From: ZYF759 sp046297455
GTDB taxonomy: Bacteria > Pseudomonadota > Alphaproteobacteria > Rhizobiales > Rhizobiaceae
Direction: 5' to 3'
Assembly (NCBI GenBank): GCA_046297455.1
Contig: JBKBIT010000006.1
Span: 110,954 to 174,953 of the forward strand
Length of the DNA stretch: 64,000 bases
A program made the translations under genes and the position numbers. Below are positions 1 to 8,979 of the stretch, one piece after another (positions within the stretch are counted from its first letter, which is position 1; each line of letters starts with the position of its first letter). The notes under the pieces are model-generated. The model was given only the letters and a program-made list of their open reading frames with translations, searched no databases and was not told the origin of the DNA.

Positions 1-6
1 ACTACG

Positions 7-1698
7 ATGATTGAGACCTTTGGCTGGATTCACCCCTCCTTCGTCCTCATCCTGGGCGCCCTCGTCATTCCCTTCGTGAAGGGGTTGGCGCGCAAGGTCT
101 ATCTTGTCGGGCTGCCGTTGGTAGTGCTGGCACTCATCCTGACCCAGGCGCCCGGAACCTACGGCACGGTTCCGCTGCTCGAGTTCGATCTCACCTTCGG
201 CAGGGTCGACGCGCTCAGCCTCGTGTTTGCAAATGTCTTCGGCATCATCCTTGTTGTCGGTGCCATCTATGCACTGCACGTCGACGACACACTCCAGCAT
301 GTCGCCGGCTACATCTATGCCGGTTCGGCGCTGGGCGTGATCTTCGCCGGAGATCTGATCACGGTCTACATCTTCTGGGAGATGATGGTCTTCTCATCGG
401 TTTGGCTGATCTGGTGCCGGCGCGATGAGGTCTCCTGGGCTGCCGGTTGGCGCTACACGCTCGTGCATGCGGCCGGCGGCGTGCTGCTGCTGGGCGGCAT
501 CATCCTCTATTTCCTCGAGACGGGAACCACGTCCTTCGACGCGCTCCAGGATGTCGGCCTGGCCTTCTACCTGATCCTCATCGGCTTCATGATCAATGCA
601 GCGGTGCCGCCGCTGCATGCCTGGCTCACGGATGCCTATCCCGAAGCCACGATCACCGGTGCGATCCTGCTGAGCGCGTTCACGACCAAGACGGCGGTCT
701 ACACGCTGATCAGGGGCTATCCCGGCACCGAGATTCTCATCGTACTCGGCGTCATCATGGCGCTGTGGGGCGTTGTCTACGCAGTTCTGGCCAACGACAT
801 AAGGCGGCTGCTCGCCTACCATATCGTCAGCCAGGTCGGGTACATGGTCGCGGGCGTGGGGCTCGGAACGGCGATGGCGCTCAACGGCGCGGCCAGCCAC
901 GCTTTCGCGCATATTCTCTACAAGGCGCTCCTGTTCATGGGCGCCGGCGCGGTCATCCACATGACCGGCAAGTCGAAGCTGACGGAACTCGGCGGCATCT
1001 ACAAGTACATGCCCATGACGTTCCTGCTCTACATGGTGGGCGGCTTCGCGATCTCGGCCTTCCCGCTCACCAGCGGCTTCGTCACCAAGACGATGATCAT
1101 CGACGCAGCCGCGCGCGAAGGGATTGCCTGGATGTGGCTGCTGTTGTCGCTCGCATCCGCAGGTACCTTCCTGCATACCGGCCTCAAGCTCCCCTACTTC
1201 ACCTTCCTCGGTAAGGATTCGGGCCTCCGCCCCAAGGAAGCGCCGACCAACATGCTGATCGCCATGGGCATCGCGGCGTTCCTCTGCATCTTCATCGGCG
1301 TCTATCCGCAGTGGGTCTATTCCATGATGCCGACGCCGGTTGCCTACAACGCCTACACGGCCGGGCATGTGCTCTGGGAACTGCAGGTGCTGCTCTTCAC
1401 CGGTCTCGCCTTCTTCCTGCTGCTGAAATATGCAGGCGGCGAGCGCAAGATCAGCCTGGATACCGACTGGTTCTACCGCCGCCTTGGCTGGGATATTGCA
1501 CAAGCCGTCGTGCGGGCCGCAACGGCAGCCCGGGCGTGGGCACTCGGTCTCGCGCAGCAGGGACTGACCGGCGCGTTCCAGCGCGTCTATCGCTATGTCG
1601 GACCGGGGGGCATTCTGGCTCGCAACTGGTCGACCGGCGCCATGGCGTTCTGGACTACCGTTCTTCTTGCCGTTTGGCTTCTGGCCTATTTGTTGTGA
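7..1698 (+). CDS. Mrp-type Na+/H+ antiporter subunit D / complex I-like proton-conducting membrane protein
   Basis: This is a 563-residue polytopic membrane protein of the NuoM/MrpD family, which conducts H+ in complex I-like enzymes or exchanges Na+ for H+ in Mrp antiporters. It keeps the family's charged residues: Glu125 in the FWEMM helix, Lys228 in the TTKTAVYTL helix, and His298, His302 and Lys306 in the SHAFAHILYK helix. The hydrophobic segments fit about 14 transmembrane helices, and the length is slightly longer than MrpD (about 500). A C-terminal stretch of about 80 residues after residue 480 is more polar and ends in a last hydrophobic helix. The ATG lies six bases from the window edge, so the ribosome site and any upstream operon partners (other mrp subunits would be expected) are not visible. 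The family is clear; the exact ion and complex are not. Confidence 0.85.
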   Translation: MIETFGWIHPSFVLILGALVIPFVKGLARKVYLVGLPLVVLALILTQAPGTYGTVPLLEFDLTFGRVDALSLVFANVFGIILVVGAIYALHVDDTLQHVAGYIYAGSALGVIFAGDLITVYIFWEMMVFSSVWLIWCRRDEVSWAAGWRYTLVHAAGGVLLLGGIILYFLETGTTSFDALQDVGLAFYLILIGFMINAAVPPLHAWLTDAYPEATITGAILLSAFTTKTAVYTLIRGYPGTEILIVLGVIMALWGVVYAVLANDIRRLLAYHIVSQVGYMVAGVGLGTAMALNGAASHAFAHILYKALLFMGAGAVIHMTGKSKLTELGGIYKYMPMTFLLYMVGGFAISAFPLTSGFVTKTMIIDAAAREGIAWMWLLLSLASAGTFLHTGLKLPYFTFLGKDSGLRPKEAPTNMLIAMGIAAFLCIFIGVYPQWVYSMMPTPVAYNAYTAGHVLWELQVLLFTGLAFFLLLKYAGGERKISLDTDWFYRRLGWDIAQAVVRAATAARAWALGLAQQGLTGAFQRVYRYVGPGGILARNWSTGAMAFWTTVLLAVWLLAYLL

Positions 1699-1743
1699 TA
1701 TCTTCCGCAACGACCTGACCCTGATATCCAGGCCAGGTCGTCG

Positions 1744-1777
1744 CGGTGCCGGGGGCACCGTCCTTGAAGGACGTTTT
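1744..1777 (+). terminator. possible terminator after the antiporter gene
   Basis: Two adjacent small hairpins lie here: a 7-bp stem with a GGG loop (1744-1760) and GTCCT-tga-AGGAC running into GTTTTG (1760-1777). They sit between the antiporter gene and msrB. The U-tract is short, so this is only a candidate. Confidence 0.3.
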
Positions 1778-1846
1778 GCCACTAGATGCTGACAAGGGCA
1801 GGTTGACGCCCTACATCTGGCTCACATCGTCTTGGAGAACCTCACC

Positions 1847-2254
1847 ATGTCAGCTGGCACCCTGCCCAAGATCAGCAAATCCGACGAGGAATGGCGCGCA
1901 GAACTGACGCCGGAGCAGTATCAGGTCACCCGTCGCCACGGCACTGAACGTGCCTTCACCGGGCCCTGGCTCGACAATAAGGAGCCCGGCCTCTACCGCT
2001 GCATCTGCTGCAACCGGCCGCTCTTCCGCTCCGAAACCAAATACGAATCCGGCTCGGGCTGGCCAAGCTTCTTCGCTCCCGTCGACGAGACCGCCATCGC
2101 GGAACACGAAGACCGCTCGCACATGATGGTTCGCACGGAAATCCGCTGTGCCGATTGCGATGCGCATATTGGCCATGTCTTTCCCGATGGCCCACAACCG
2201 ACAGGTCTGCGCTACTGCACCAATGGCCACGCTCTCGCCTTCGACAGGGACTGA
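1847..2254 (+). CDS. msrB: peptide-methionine (R)-S-oxide reductase MsrB
   Basis: MsrB reduces the R-epimer of methionine sulfoxide in proteins with thioredoxin as electron donor, repairing oxidised cytosolic proteins. The 135-residue product has the full family pattern: two zinc-binding CxxC pairs (Cys52/Cys55 in RCICC and Cys101/Cys104 in CADC) and the catalytic Cys124 in RYCTN. The segment YESGSGWPSFF is the conserved substrate-binding region. An in-frame TTG 15 bases upstream exists, but ATG 1847 is preceded by GGAG at a normal distance and gives the usual MsrB N-terminus, so I chose it. The gene is probably monocistronic and faces the next gene tail to tail. Confidence 0.95.
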   Translation: MSAGTLPKISKSDEEWRAELTPEQYQVTRRHGTERAFTGPWLDNKEPGLYRCICCNRPLFRSETKYESGSGWPSFFAPVDETAIAEHEDRSHMMVRTEIRCADCDAHIGHVFPDGPQPTGLRYCTNGHALAFDRD

Positions 2255-2270
2255 GCCCGGATGGGCTCAG
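2251..2270. terminator. hairpin between convergent msrB and the SH3-like gene
   Basis: A perfect 8-bp stem CTGAGCCC / GGGCTCAG with a 4-base loop overlaps the msrB stop codon. It lies between two convergent genes and could end transcription from either side, but there is no strong U-tract. Confidence 0.4.
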
Positions 2271-2284
2271 TGTCAACGTCAGTT

Positions 2285-2653
2285 TCAATGGGGGGCTATG
2301 TAGCGGCCATAAACCCAGCCGGTGACGAAGGTACCGTCGCGACGCGGATCGTGCCAGACCTCGCACCAGCGGTAGCGGACTGCCTGGGTTTGCTGTGCCG
2401 GGGGCAGGTGCTGGATGTTCAAGAGGTTGAGGTCATTCGTGCATCGGCCCGTCATCGCCAGCACGGTGCCGTTGGGATAGCCGGCCTGCTTCTGGGACGT
2501 GCTCGCCGGGTAGGCCCTGACGTTCAGGATATCGCCCCACGCAACATTGGCGACCTGCCAGGCACTAAAGGTAGTGGCGCCGGCCACGCTGGAACCCAGC
2601 ATGATCGTCGCAGCGAGCGTGGGCAGCATGGCCTTCTTCATGGTGTTGTACAT
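2285..2653 (-). CDS. small secreted protein with SH3-like domain
   Basis: This 122-residue protein has an N-terminal signal peptide (MKKAMLPTLAATIMLGSSVAGA, cleavage near residue 26). The following domain has bacterial SH3 features: a start like ...LNVRAYPAS..., two cysteines (RCTNDL and RWCEV) that could form a disulfide, and an end VTGWVYGRYI typical of SH3 domains of the YgiM type. Such domains bind peptidoglycan or other periplasmic ligands. The ATG at 2653 follows a strong GGAGGAGG seven bases upstream. No function beyond envelope localisation can be read from the sequence. Confidence 0.75.
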   Translation of the reverse strand: MYNTMKKAMLPTLAATIMLGSSVAGATTFSAWQVANVAWGDILNVRAYPASTSQKQAGYPNGTVLAMTGRCTNDLNLLNIQHLPPAQQTQAVRYRWCEVWHDPRRDGTFVTGWVYGRYIAPH

Positions 2654-2772
2654 GTTCGATCCTCCTCCAGGGGGTTTTCAACGATTTGCCCGTCGACCAT
2701 CGCCCGTTCGGCTTGAACGCCGTCTGAGAGCGACATTCATCAAGAATTCACATCCACCCAAAGAGCCCGATC

Positions 2773-4881
2773 ATGCACAAGACGCTCCTCAATCTGTCCG
2801 CCCAACCGCCGGTCGCCCCAAAGCATCCGGTCGTAGATACCCGCCACGGGATCGAGCGGACGGACGATTATGCGTGGCTCAGGGCTGACAACTGGCAGGC
2901 TGTCTTTCGTGATCCCTCTGTGCTCGACGCGGAGATCCGCGCTCATCTGGAGGCGGAAAACGCCTATCAGGAGCAGGTGCTCGCCGGCACTGAGGATTTG
3001 CGCAAGGCGCTGTTTGCTGAGATGAAGGGTCGCATCAAGGAGGACGATTCCTCCGTGCCAATGAAGGACGGACCCTTCGCTTACGGCACATCCTACCGCA
3101 CCGGCGGCGAACAGCCGCGCTTCTTCCGCATCCCCCGCGAGGGCGGCGAGGAGACCATCCTCATCGACGGCGACAAGGAAGCCGAAGGAAAAGCCTATTT
3201 CCGCATCGGCGACGTCGACCACTCCTCCGATCACCGCAGGCTCGTCTGGAGCTATGACGACAACGGCTCGGAATTCTACACGCTGCGGGTGCGGGACACC
3301 GAGACAGGCGCCGAACTCGACGACCTCGTTGCTGGTACCGGTGGTTCCGGCACGTGGGACGCGTCGAATGACGGTTTCTTCTACACGCGACTGGACGACA
3401 ATCACCGCCCCTCGCGCATCTTCCATCACCCACTGGGCCAGGATGCAGCCAATGACCGGCTCGTCTACGAGGAGCCCGATCCGGGCTTCTTTGTGAACGT
3501 GTCCGGCACGCGGACCAACGATTGGATCTTCATTTCGATCAACGATCACGAGACGACCGAGTACCGTGTCCTGCCTGCAGCCCAGCCCCAGGGCGAGCCG
3601 AAGCTCGTCGCGGCGCGCGAGACCGGCATCCAGTACGACCTCGAGGAAGGCGGCGACGTGTTCTTCGTGTTGACCAATTCCGGCGGCGCCAAGGACTTCC
3701 GGATCATGACGGCGCCTGTCACCGACCCGCGCCCCGAGAACTGGGAGGAGATTGTCCCGCACCAGCCCGGCCGGCTGATCCTATCGATCATCGGCTATGC
3801 CGATTTCCTCGTCCGCCTCGAGCGCAAGGAAGGATTGCCGCGCATTGTCATCCGCGACCGCGCCACCGGCGAGGAACACGCCATCTCCTTCGACGAGGAA
3901 GCCTATTCGCTGGGCCTCATCGGCTCTTACGAATACGATAGCGACATCCTGCGCTTCTCCTACTCGTCCATGACCACCCCCAGCGAGGTCTTCGACTACG
4001 ACATGCGCACGCGCGAGCGCACGCTGCTCAAGGTCCAGGAAGTGCCTTCCGGCCACGAGCCGTCGGACTACGTGACGCGCCGGTTGATGGCAAAGGCACC
4101 GGATGGCGAGGAAGTACCGGTCTCGATCCTCTATCGCAAGGATACGCCGCTCGACGGATCCGCGCCCTGCCTGCTCTACGGCTACGGCTCCTACGGCATA
4201 GCCATTCCCGCCTCCTTCAACACCAACTGCCTGTCGCTGGTCGATCGCGGCTTCGTCTACGCAATCGCTCATATTCGCGGCGGCAAGGACAAGGGGTTTG
4301 CCTGGTACGAGGATGGCAAGCGGGCGAAGAAGACCAATACCTTCACCGACTTCATCGCCGCTGCCGACCATCTTGCAGCCGAGGACTTCACCAGCCACGA
4401 CCGCATCGTCGCCCAGGGTGGGTCTGCTGGCGGCATGCTGATGGGGGCGATCGCCAACATGGCGCCCGAGAAATTCGGTGCCATCATCGCCGAAGTCCCC
4501 TTCGTCGACGTGCTCAACACCATGCTTGACGACACGCTACCGCTCACCCCGCCGGAATGGCCCGAATGGGGCAATCCCATCCAGTCCGAGGCCGATTACA
4601 AGACCATCGCTGCCTATTCGCCCTACGACAACGTCTCGACCAAGGCCTATCCGCCGATCCTGGCCGTCGCAGGCCTCACCGACCCGCGCGTGACCTACTG
4701 GGAGCCGGCCAAATGGGCTGCTCGCCTGCGCGAGACCAAGACCGACGACAATCCTGTCCTCTTCAAGATCAACATGGATGCTGGCCATGCCGGCGCCTCG
4801 GGGCGTTTCGCGCGGCTCGAGGAAGTGGCGCTCAACTACGCCTTTGCCATTGCTGTCACGGGTGCGCGGGTATCGCCTTGA
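2773..4881 (+). CDS. ptrB: S9 family serine peptidase, oligopeptidase B type (protease II)
   Basis: A 702-residue prolyl-oligopeptidase family enzyme that cleaves short peptides, in oligopeptidase B after Arg or Lys. Residues about 1-80 and 420-702 form the alpha/beta-hydrolase and the middle forms the seven-bladed propeller. The catalytic triad is visible: Ser551 in GGSAGG, Asp637 in GLTDPRV and His672 in DAGHAGASGR. The length matches oligopeptidase B (about 690-710). There is no signal peptide, which fits a cytosolic enzyme. Its last 26 bases overlap the end of the convergent cytochrome gene. Assignment to oligopeptidase B rather than another S9A enzyme is by resemblance of the catalytic region. 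Confidence 0.9.
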   Translation: MHKTLLNLSAQPPVAPKHPVVDTRHGIERTDDYAWLRADNWQAVFRDPSVLDAEIRAHLEAENAYQEQVLAGTEDLRKALFAEMKGRIKEDDSSVPMKDGPFAYGTSYRTGGEQPRFFRIPREGGEETILIDGDKEAEGKAYFRIGDVDHSSDHRRLVWSYDDNGSEFYTLRVRDTETGAELDDLVAGTGGSGTWDASNDGFFYTRLDDNHRPSRIFHHPLGQDAANDRLVYEEPDPGFFVNVSGTRTNDWIFISINDHETTEYRVLPAAQPQGEPKLVAARETGIQYDLEEGGDVFFVLTNSGGAKDFRIMTAPVTDPRPENWEEIVPHQPGRLILSIIGYADFLVRLERKEGLPRIVIRDRATGEEHAISFDEEAYSLGLIGSYEYDSDILRFSYSSMTTPSEVFDYDMRTRERTLLKVQEVPSGHEPSDYVTRRLMAKAPDGEEVPVSILYRKDTPLDGSAPCLLYGYGSYGIAIPASFNTNCLSLVDRGFVYAIAHIRGGKDKGFAWYEDGKRAKKTNTFTDFIAAADHLAAEDFTSHDRIVAQGGSAGGMLMGAIANMAPEKFGAIIAEVPFVDVLNTMLDDTLPLTPPEWPEWGNPIQSEADYKTIAAYSPYDNVSTKAYPPILAVAGLTDPRVTYWEPAKWAARLRETKTDDNPVLFKINMDAGHAGASGRFARLEEVALNYAFAIAVTGARVSP

Positions 4882-5770
4882 GATAGGCTGCGATCGCCTG
4901 CCGGTCTTCCTCCGGCAGGCGGGCGAGATTGCGAACCACCGCGGCCATGCGCCCCCCCGCAGAATCGAATTCCGGCGTGAAGCCGCTTTCCAGATAGGCT
5001 GCGATCTCGAATTCGCTCCAACTGCCGATCCCGGCCGAACTCGGCGTAATGTTGGGAATATGTCCCGGTCCATCCATTGATGGCGCGCCGGCAAGCCACT
5101 GGCCGGTATCGGGTCCGCCCATGAAGTCGCGCGGGGTGTGGCACTCGCCACAATGACCCGGTCCTTCGACGAGATACTGGCCGAGCGCCACCTGCCCGTC
5201 GGCATCGGGGAGCGTCACCGCAGCACCGTCGTCAAGATAGAGCGCCTTCCAAAGGCCGACACCGCGTCGGATGTTGAAAGGAAAGCCGATGTCATTGGCA
5301 GCCGCCCTGCCCTCCACTTCCGGCAGCGTGCGCATGAAGGCATGAAGGTCGGCGATGTCGCCCATCTCCATTCTCGCGTAGGAGGCGTAGGGAAAGGCCG
5401 GATAGTAATGCTGTCCACCAGGCGAGACGCCTCGCAGCATCGCGTTGGCTAGCTCGGCAGCGGTCCAGTTACCGATGCCATCGGTCGGATGCATTGAGAT
5501 ATTGGGGGCGACGAAGGTGCCGAACTCGGTTTCAAGTTCAAGGCCGCCGGCAAGCTCCAGCATGTCGTCGCCGGTCGCGCCTTCGCGGGCATGGCAGGAC
5601 GCACAGCCAGAGGCCCAGAAGATGCGTTCGCCGCGTTCGGCGTCACCTTCCGGCATCGCGGCCAGGGTGGCGGCGTCGAGCGGGCGCGGCGCGGTCAGAT
5701 ACCACGCCGCTGCCCCTGCCACGCCAACCAGCGCAGCGACGGCCAGCGACAGCCTTGTCGCCCTAGACAT
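4856..5770 (-). CDS. di-heme c-type cytochrome
   Basis: A 304-residue protein with an N-terminal membrane or signal segment (residues about 7-25) and two class I heme-binding motifs, CASCH (Cys56, Cys59, His60) and CGECH (Cys207, Cys210, His211). Each is followed by a cytochrome c-like domain with Met-rich segments. The layout resembles the cytochrome subunits of membrane alcohol or aldehyde dehydrogenases, but no dehydrogenase subunit is next to it. It starts 12 bases after the cytochrome c' gene and is probably cotranscribed with it. The role is periplasmic electron transfer; the partner is unknown. Confidence 0.85.
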   Translation of the reverse strand: MSRATRLSLAVAALVGVAGAAAWYLTAPRPLDAATLAAMPEGDAERGERIFWASGCASCHAREGATGDDMLELAGGLELETEFGTFVAPNISMHPTDGIGNWTAAELANAMLRGVSPGGQHYYPAFPYASYARMEMGDIADLHAFMRTLPEVEGRAAANDIGFPFNIRRGVGLWKALYLDDGAAVTLPDADGQVALGQYLVEGPGHCGECHTPRDFMGGPDTGQWLAGAPSMDGPGHIPNITPSSAGIGSWSEFEIAAYLESGFTPEFDSAGGRMAAVVRNLARLPEEDRQAIAAYLKAIPAHP

Positions 5771-5782
5771 GAACGAAGCGTC

Positions 5783-6217
5783 CTATTGCTGCGTGCGGAA
5801 GCGCTCGTGGCAGGCGCCGCACTGGGCGGCCACCGGACCGAAGACCGCGCGGAACTCGTCGAGATCGCTGGGCGCGGCATCGACAGCCGTCTGGATGTTG
5901 GCCGCGTAGGTGGTCTCGATTTCCACGAAGGCGGCACTGTCTTCCCAAACGGCCGGCGTGGCGCGCGTATCGCCCGTCTCGCTTCCTTCGGGGAAATACT
6001 CCATGATGGAGTCGCCGAGCGCGTTCTCGTTCATCTGCTCGAGCGCCGCCAGAACCCGTTCGGCATCGAAGGGCTGCTGGCCCTGGGCGATCGGACCGAG
6101 CACGCGCATGATGTCCCCGCGCTCGCTCATGATGGCCTTGCGCTCCTCGATAATATCGGCGCCGGCGGCAGACATGGTCAGAGCCAGAGTGGTGGCGGCA
6201 AGAAGGGTCAGTCGCAT
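5783..6217 (-). CDS. cytochrome c' / c-556 (class II cytochrome c)
   Basis: A 144-residue precursor with a cleavable signal (MRLTLLAATTLALTMSAAGA). It has the four-helix class II layout with the heme motif CGACH near the C-terminus (Cys133, Cys136, His137), the hallmark of cytochromes c' and c-556. These periplasmic proteins bind small ligands such as NO or shuttle electrons. It is the first gene of a two-cytochrome unit with the di-heme cytochrome 12 bases downstream. Whether the heme is five- or six-coordinate cannot be decided from the sequence alone. Confidence 0.88.
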   Translation of the reverse strand: MRLTLLAATTLALTMSAAGADIIEERKAIMSERGDIMRVLGPIAQGQQPFDAERVLAALEQMNENALGDSIMEYFPEGSETGDTRATPAVWEDSAAFVEIETTYAANIQTAVDAAPSDLDEFRAVFGPVAAQCGACHERFRTQQ

Positions 6218-6349
6218 CGGGTCTCTCTCCAGGGTCTGTCGCGTCGATGCGATGCATCATGACGTGGCGGCAACTTTGCGAAAGTCACTAATGTCGTTCT
6301 TTGTTCACGCTTACGTGACACTGATCATTCGCACTTCGCCCCGAACGAA

Positions 6350-6375
6350 AAAACCCCGGATTGCTCCGGGGTTTT
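6350..6375 (-). terminator. Rho-independent terminator of the superoxide dismutase gene
   Basis: An 11-bp inverted repeat, AAAACCCCGGA / TCCGGGGTTTT, with a 4-base loop is followed on the minus strand by a run of T. It lies 26 bases beyond the sod stop codon. Confidence 0.9.
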
Positions 6376-6401
6376 CCAGTTTTCATACCCAGCTTGTTCC
6401 G

Positions 6402-7001
6402 TCAGGAAGCCTGCTCGTAGAGCTCCAGCACGTAATCCCAGTTGATCAGGTGATCCACGAAGGCCTCGAGATATTTCGGCCGCGCGTTGCGGTAATCGAT
6501 GTAGTAGGAGTGCTCCCAAACGTCGACGCCGAGGATCGGCGTGGCACCGTGAACCAGCGGGTTCTCGCCGTTGGGCGTCTTCATGATCTCGAGCTTGCCG
6601 CCCTTGACCGCGACCCAGGCCCAGCCGGAGCCGAACTGGCCGACACCTGCCTGCACGAAGTCCGCCTTGAACTTGTCGTAGCCGCCGAGATCGGAATCGA
6701 ACGCCTTCTGCAGGGCGCCAGGCAGCTTGTTGCCGCCACCGTCCTTCTTCATCCACTTCCAGAAATGGATATGGTTGAAGTGCTGGCCGGCATTGTTGAA
6801 CAGCGGCTGGTTCTTGCCGAAGGACTGCTTGACGATCTCTTCGAGGGAAAGGCCATCCATGCCTGCTTCGGCCGCCAGCTTGTTGCCTGTATCGACATAG
6901 GCCTTGTGGTGCTTGTCGTGGTGGTACTCCAGCGTCTCCTTGGACATATAGGGCTGAAGCGCCTCATAGTCGTAAGGCAGGTCCGGCAGTTCAAAAGCCA
7001 T
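6402..7001 (-). CDS. sodB: superoxide dismutase [Fe/Mn]
   Basis: A 199-residue cytosolic enzyme that dismutates superoxide to oxygen and hydrogen peroxide. Metal ligands of the Fe/Mn family are present: His27 (EYHHDKHH), His77 (FNHIHFW), Asp160 and His164 (DVWEHSYYIDY). The start at 7001 gives the standard N-terminus MAFELPDLPY and is preceded by GAGGGAG; the longer upstream open frame is not family-like. The gene is monocistronic with its own terminator. The iron or manganese preference cannot be settled from these residues alone; overall it looks closer to alphaproteobacterial SodB. Confidence 0.95.
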   Translation of the reverse strand: MAFELPDLPYDYEALQPYMSKETLEYHHDKHHKAYVDTGNKLAAEAGMDGLSLEEIVKQSFGKNQPLFNNAGQHFNHIHFWKWMKKDGGGNKLPGALQKAFDSDLGGYDKFKADFVQAGVGQFGSGWAWVAVKGGKLEIMKTPNGENPLVHGATPILGVDVWEHSYYIDYRNARPKYLEAFVDHLINWDYVLELYEQAS

Positions 7002-7092
7002 GGTCGATACTCCCTCGCAAAAAGGTTGATGGTATGCATGCGCACATAGGTGCCGACCTGCCGTTTGGCAATGCGTGCACCCTACTTGGCCG

Positions 7093-7959
7093 TCAGGAGT
7101 GCGCCCACTCCCAGTAGGCATCGCGCGACAGCTTGGCCACCGGCCCGGGCTGAAGATCCCTGCCTTCGATGCGAATGACGGGGACGACCTTGGAGTGATT
7201 GCCGGTGGAGAAAATCTCGTCGGCCTCCATGAAATCCTTCACCGACAGCGATTTCTCGGTGACGGTGCGCCCGGCCTGGCGCAAGAGTTCGATGGTCCGC
7301 GCCCGCGTGATGCCGGACAGGAAGGTGCCGTTGGGCGCAGGCGTGAAGACCTCGCCATCGCGGACCATGAAGATGTTGGACGAGCCGGTCTCGGCGACGT
7401 TGCCGAGCATGTCGAGCACCAGCGCGTTGTCGAAACCGCGCGACTTGGCCTCCAGGATTGCCCTGCCATTGTTAGGGTAGAGACAGCCGGCCTTGGCGTT
7501 GGTCGGCATGGTTTCCATGGTTGGGCGCCGGAAAGGCGAAACCGTGACCGAAAAGCCGTTCGGCGCCAGCATCGGTGCTTCGTAGAGACACAGGCAGAAA
7601 CGCGTCGATTCCGGATCGGCCGGCACGCCCATGTAGCCACCATGCTCTGCCCAGTACATCGGGCGGATGTAGACCGCGGTATTCCCGTCGAACTTCTTCA
7701 GGCCGTCCCAGGTCAGCGCCACCATCTCATCGGCATCGACGGTGGGCTTCAGGCCGAGCGCAAGCGCCGAGGTGTTGACGCGCGCGCAGTGCTTGTCGAG
7801 ATCGGGGGCCACGCCCTCGAACCAGCGCGAGCCATCGAACACGCTGGAGCCCAGCCACATGACGTGGCTGCGAGGGCCGACTAGGGCGACGTTGCCCTCG
7901 TGCCAGTCGCCGTCGACATAGGTCCAGGTGTTGGTCTGTGCGGGTTCCATGCGTGCCAT
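7093..7959 (-). CDS. ilvE: branched-chain amino acid aminotransferase (class IV PLP enzyme)
   Basis: A 288-residue fold-type IV aminotransferase that transfers amino groups between glutamate and the keto acids of Leu, Ile and Val. The PLP lysine is Lys156 in PTNAKAGCLYPN, and the phosphate-binding signature NVAETGSSNIFMV follows. The start at 7959 (MARMEPAQ) gives a normal N-terminus; a second ATG nine bases on (7950) is an alternative. D-amino-acid transaminases share this fold, but the overall sequence reads as an IlvE. It is likely a single-gene unit lying divergently from the next gene. Confidence 0.88.
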   Translation of the reverse strand: MARMEPAQTNTWTYVDGDWHEGNVALVGPRSHVMWLGSSVFDGSRWFEGVAPDLDKHCARVNTSALALGLKPTVDADEMVALTWDGLKKFDGNTAVYIRPMYWAEHGGYMGVPADPESTRFCLCLYEAPMLAPNGFSVTVSPFRRPTMETMPTNAKAGCLYPNNGRAILEAKSRGFDNALVLDMLGNVAETGSSNIFMVRDGEVFTPAPNGTFLSGITRARTIELLRQAGRTVTEKSLSVKDFMEADEIFSTGNHSKVVPVIRIEGRDLQPGPVAKLSRDAYWEWAHS

Positions 7960-8128
7960 GTCGATGTTTCCGTCTCGCGCTCTGGGTCGATGTCTTTTCC
8001 AATTCTGCATCGAAGCCGGCCGGCCGCGATGCGTCAATTGACAGGACGGGGGTTTTCGCCGGTCCAGTTGCCTGCTTGACCGCATGGGTGGCGTCGGGTC
8101 AAGTCCCGCAATTAGCCGAGGTCAGTTC

Positions 8129-8788
8129 ATGAAACACGCCGCCTTTGTCTTCGACGCTTACGGAACCCTGTTCGACGTGCACGCCGCGGTGCGTCGGCAT
8201 GCCGGCGAGATTGGTCCGGACGGGCAGCTCCTGTCCGATATCTGGCGCGCCAAGCAGCTCGAGTATTCCTGGGTCCGGACATTGATGGGAAGCTACCGCG
8301 ACTTCTGGAAGCTGACCGAGGACGCGCTCGACTTTGCCTTCAAGAAAGTGCCGAGCGCCGACCCGGGGCTGCGCCAGCGACTGCTGGACGCTTACTGGAA
8401 GCTCGACTGCTACCCGGAGGTGCCTGCCGTTCTGAAGGCACTCAAGGCGGACGGCGCCCGCCTGGCCATTCTGTCGAACGGCACGCGGGACATGCTGGAT
8501 GCAGCGGTGAGGTCAGCCGCGCTCGACACCGTGATCGACGAGATCTTCTCGGTCGACGCGATCGGGCAGTTCAAGACCGATCAGGCCGTCTACGATCTCG
8601 TCGCGACGGGATGGCGGCTCTATCCGAGTGCGGTCTCGTTTCAGTCCTCCAACCGATGGGACATTGCCGGCGCGCACAAGTTCGGGTTCCGCACGGTGTG
8701 GGTGAACCGCTCTGCCCAACCCGACGAGTATGGCGACCATCCGCCCGCGCTGATCCTGCCTTCCCTGGATGGACTGCTGGAATCTTGA
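8129..8788 (+). CDS. haloacid dehalogenase, type II (HAD superfamily)
   Basis: A 219-residue HAD hydrolase. The nucleophile is Asp9 in FVFDAYGTLFD, motif II is ILSNGT, and motifs III-IV follow as QFKTDQAVYDL and SFQSSNRWDIAGAHKFGF. The last segment (SSNxWDxxGAxxFG) is the signature of (S)-2-haloacid dehalogenases rather than of general HAD phosphatases. Such enzymes hydrolyse 2-haloalkanoic acids to 2-hydroxy acids. ATG 8129 is preceded by GAGG and begins at the usual point just before the first motif. The natural substrate in this organism is unknown. Confidence 0.85.
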   Translation: MKHAAFVFDAYGTLFDVHAAVRRHAGEIGPDGQLLSDIWRAKQLEYSWVRTLMGSYRDFWKLTEDALDFAFKKVPSADPGLRQRLLDAYWKLDCYPEVPAVLKALKADGARLAILSNGTRDMLDAAVRSAALDTVIDEIFSVDAIGQFKTDQAVYDLVATGWRLYPSAVSFQSSNRWDIAGAHKFGFRTVWVNRSAQPDEYGDHPPALILPSLDGLLES

Positions 8789-8979
8789 CGATTTTGTCAC
8801 TTGCGCCGCGTCCAAGGCGGCCTTAGCAATCCGTTCTGATGGGGGCCGAGGTCATCCGTCGCGATTCGTCCGGCATGCCAAGGTCCGAGACCCACCCATG
8901 TCCTGTCCGTTCGACGGTCCGCGATGGGTGAGAGGGCGAGTCGGGTCCCCGCCTGCGACGACTGCAGAAGGGGGCAACC

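Noticed and set aside
394..1782. 462-codon open frame antisense to the antiporter gene
   Set aside because: The protein has no family pattern and mirrors the GC-rich codon positions of the real membrane-protein gene.
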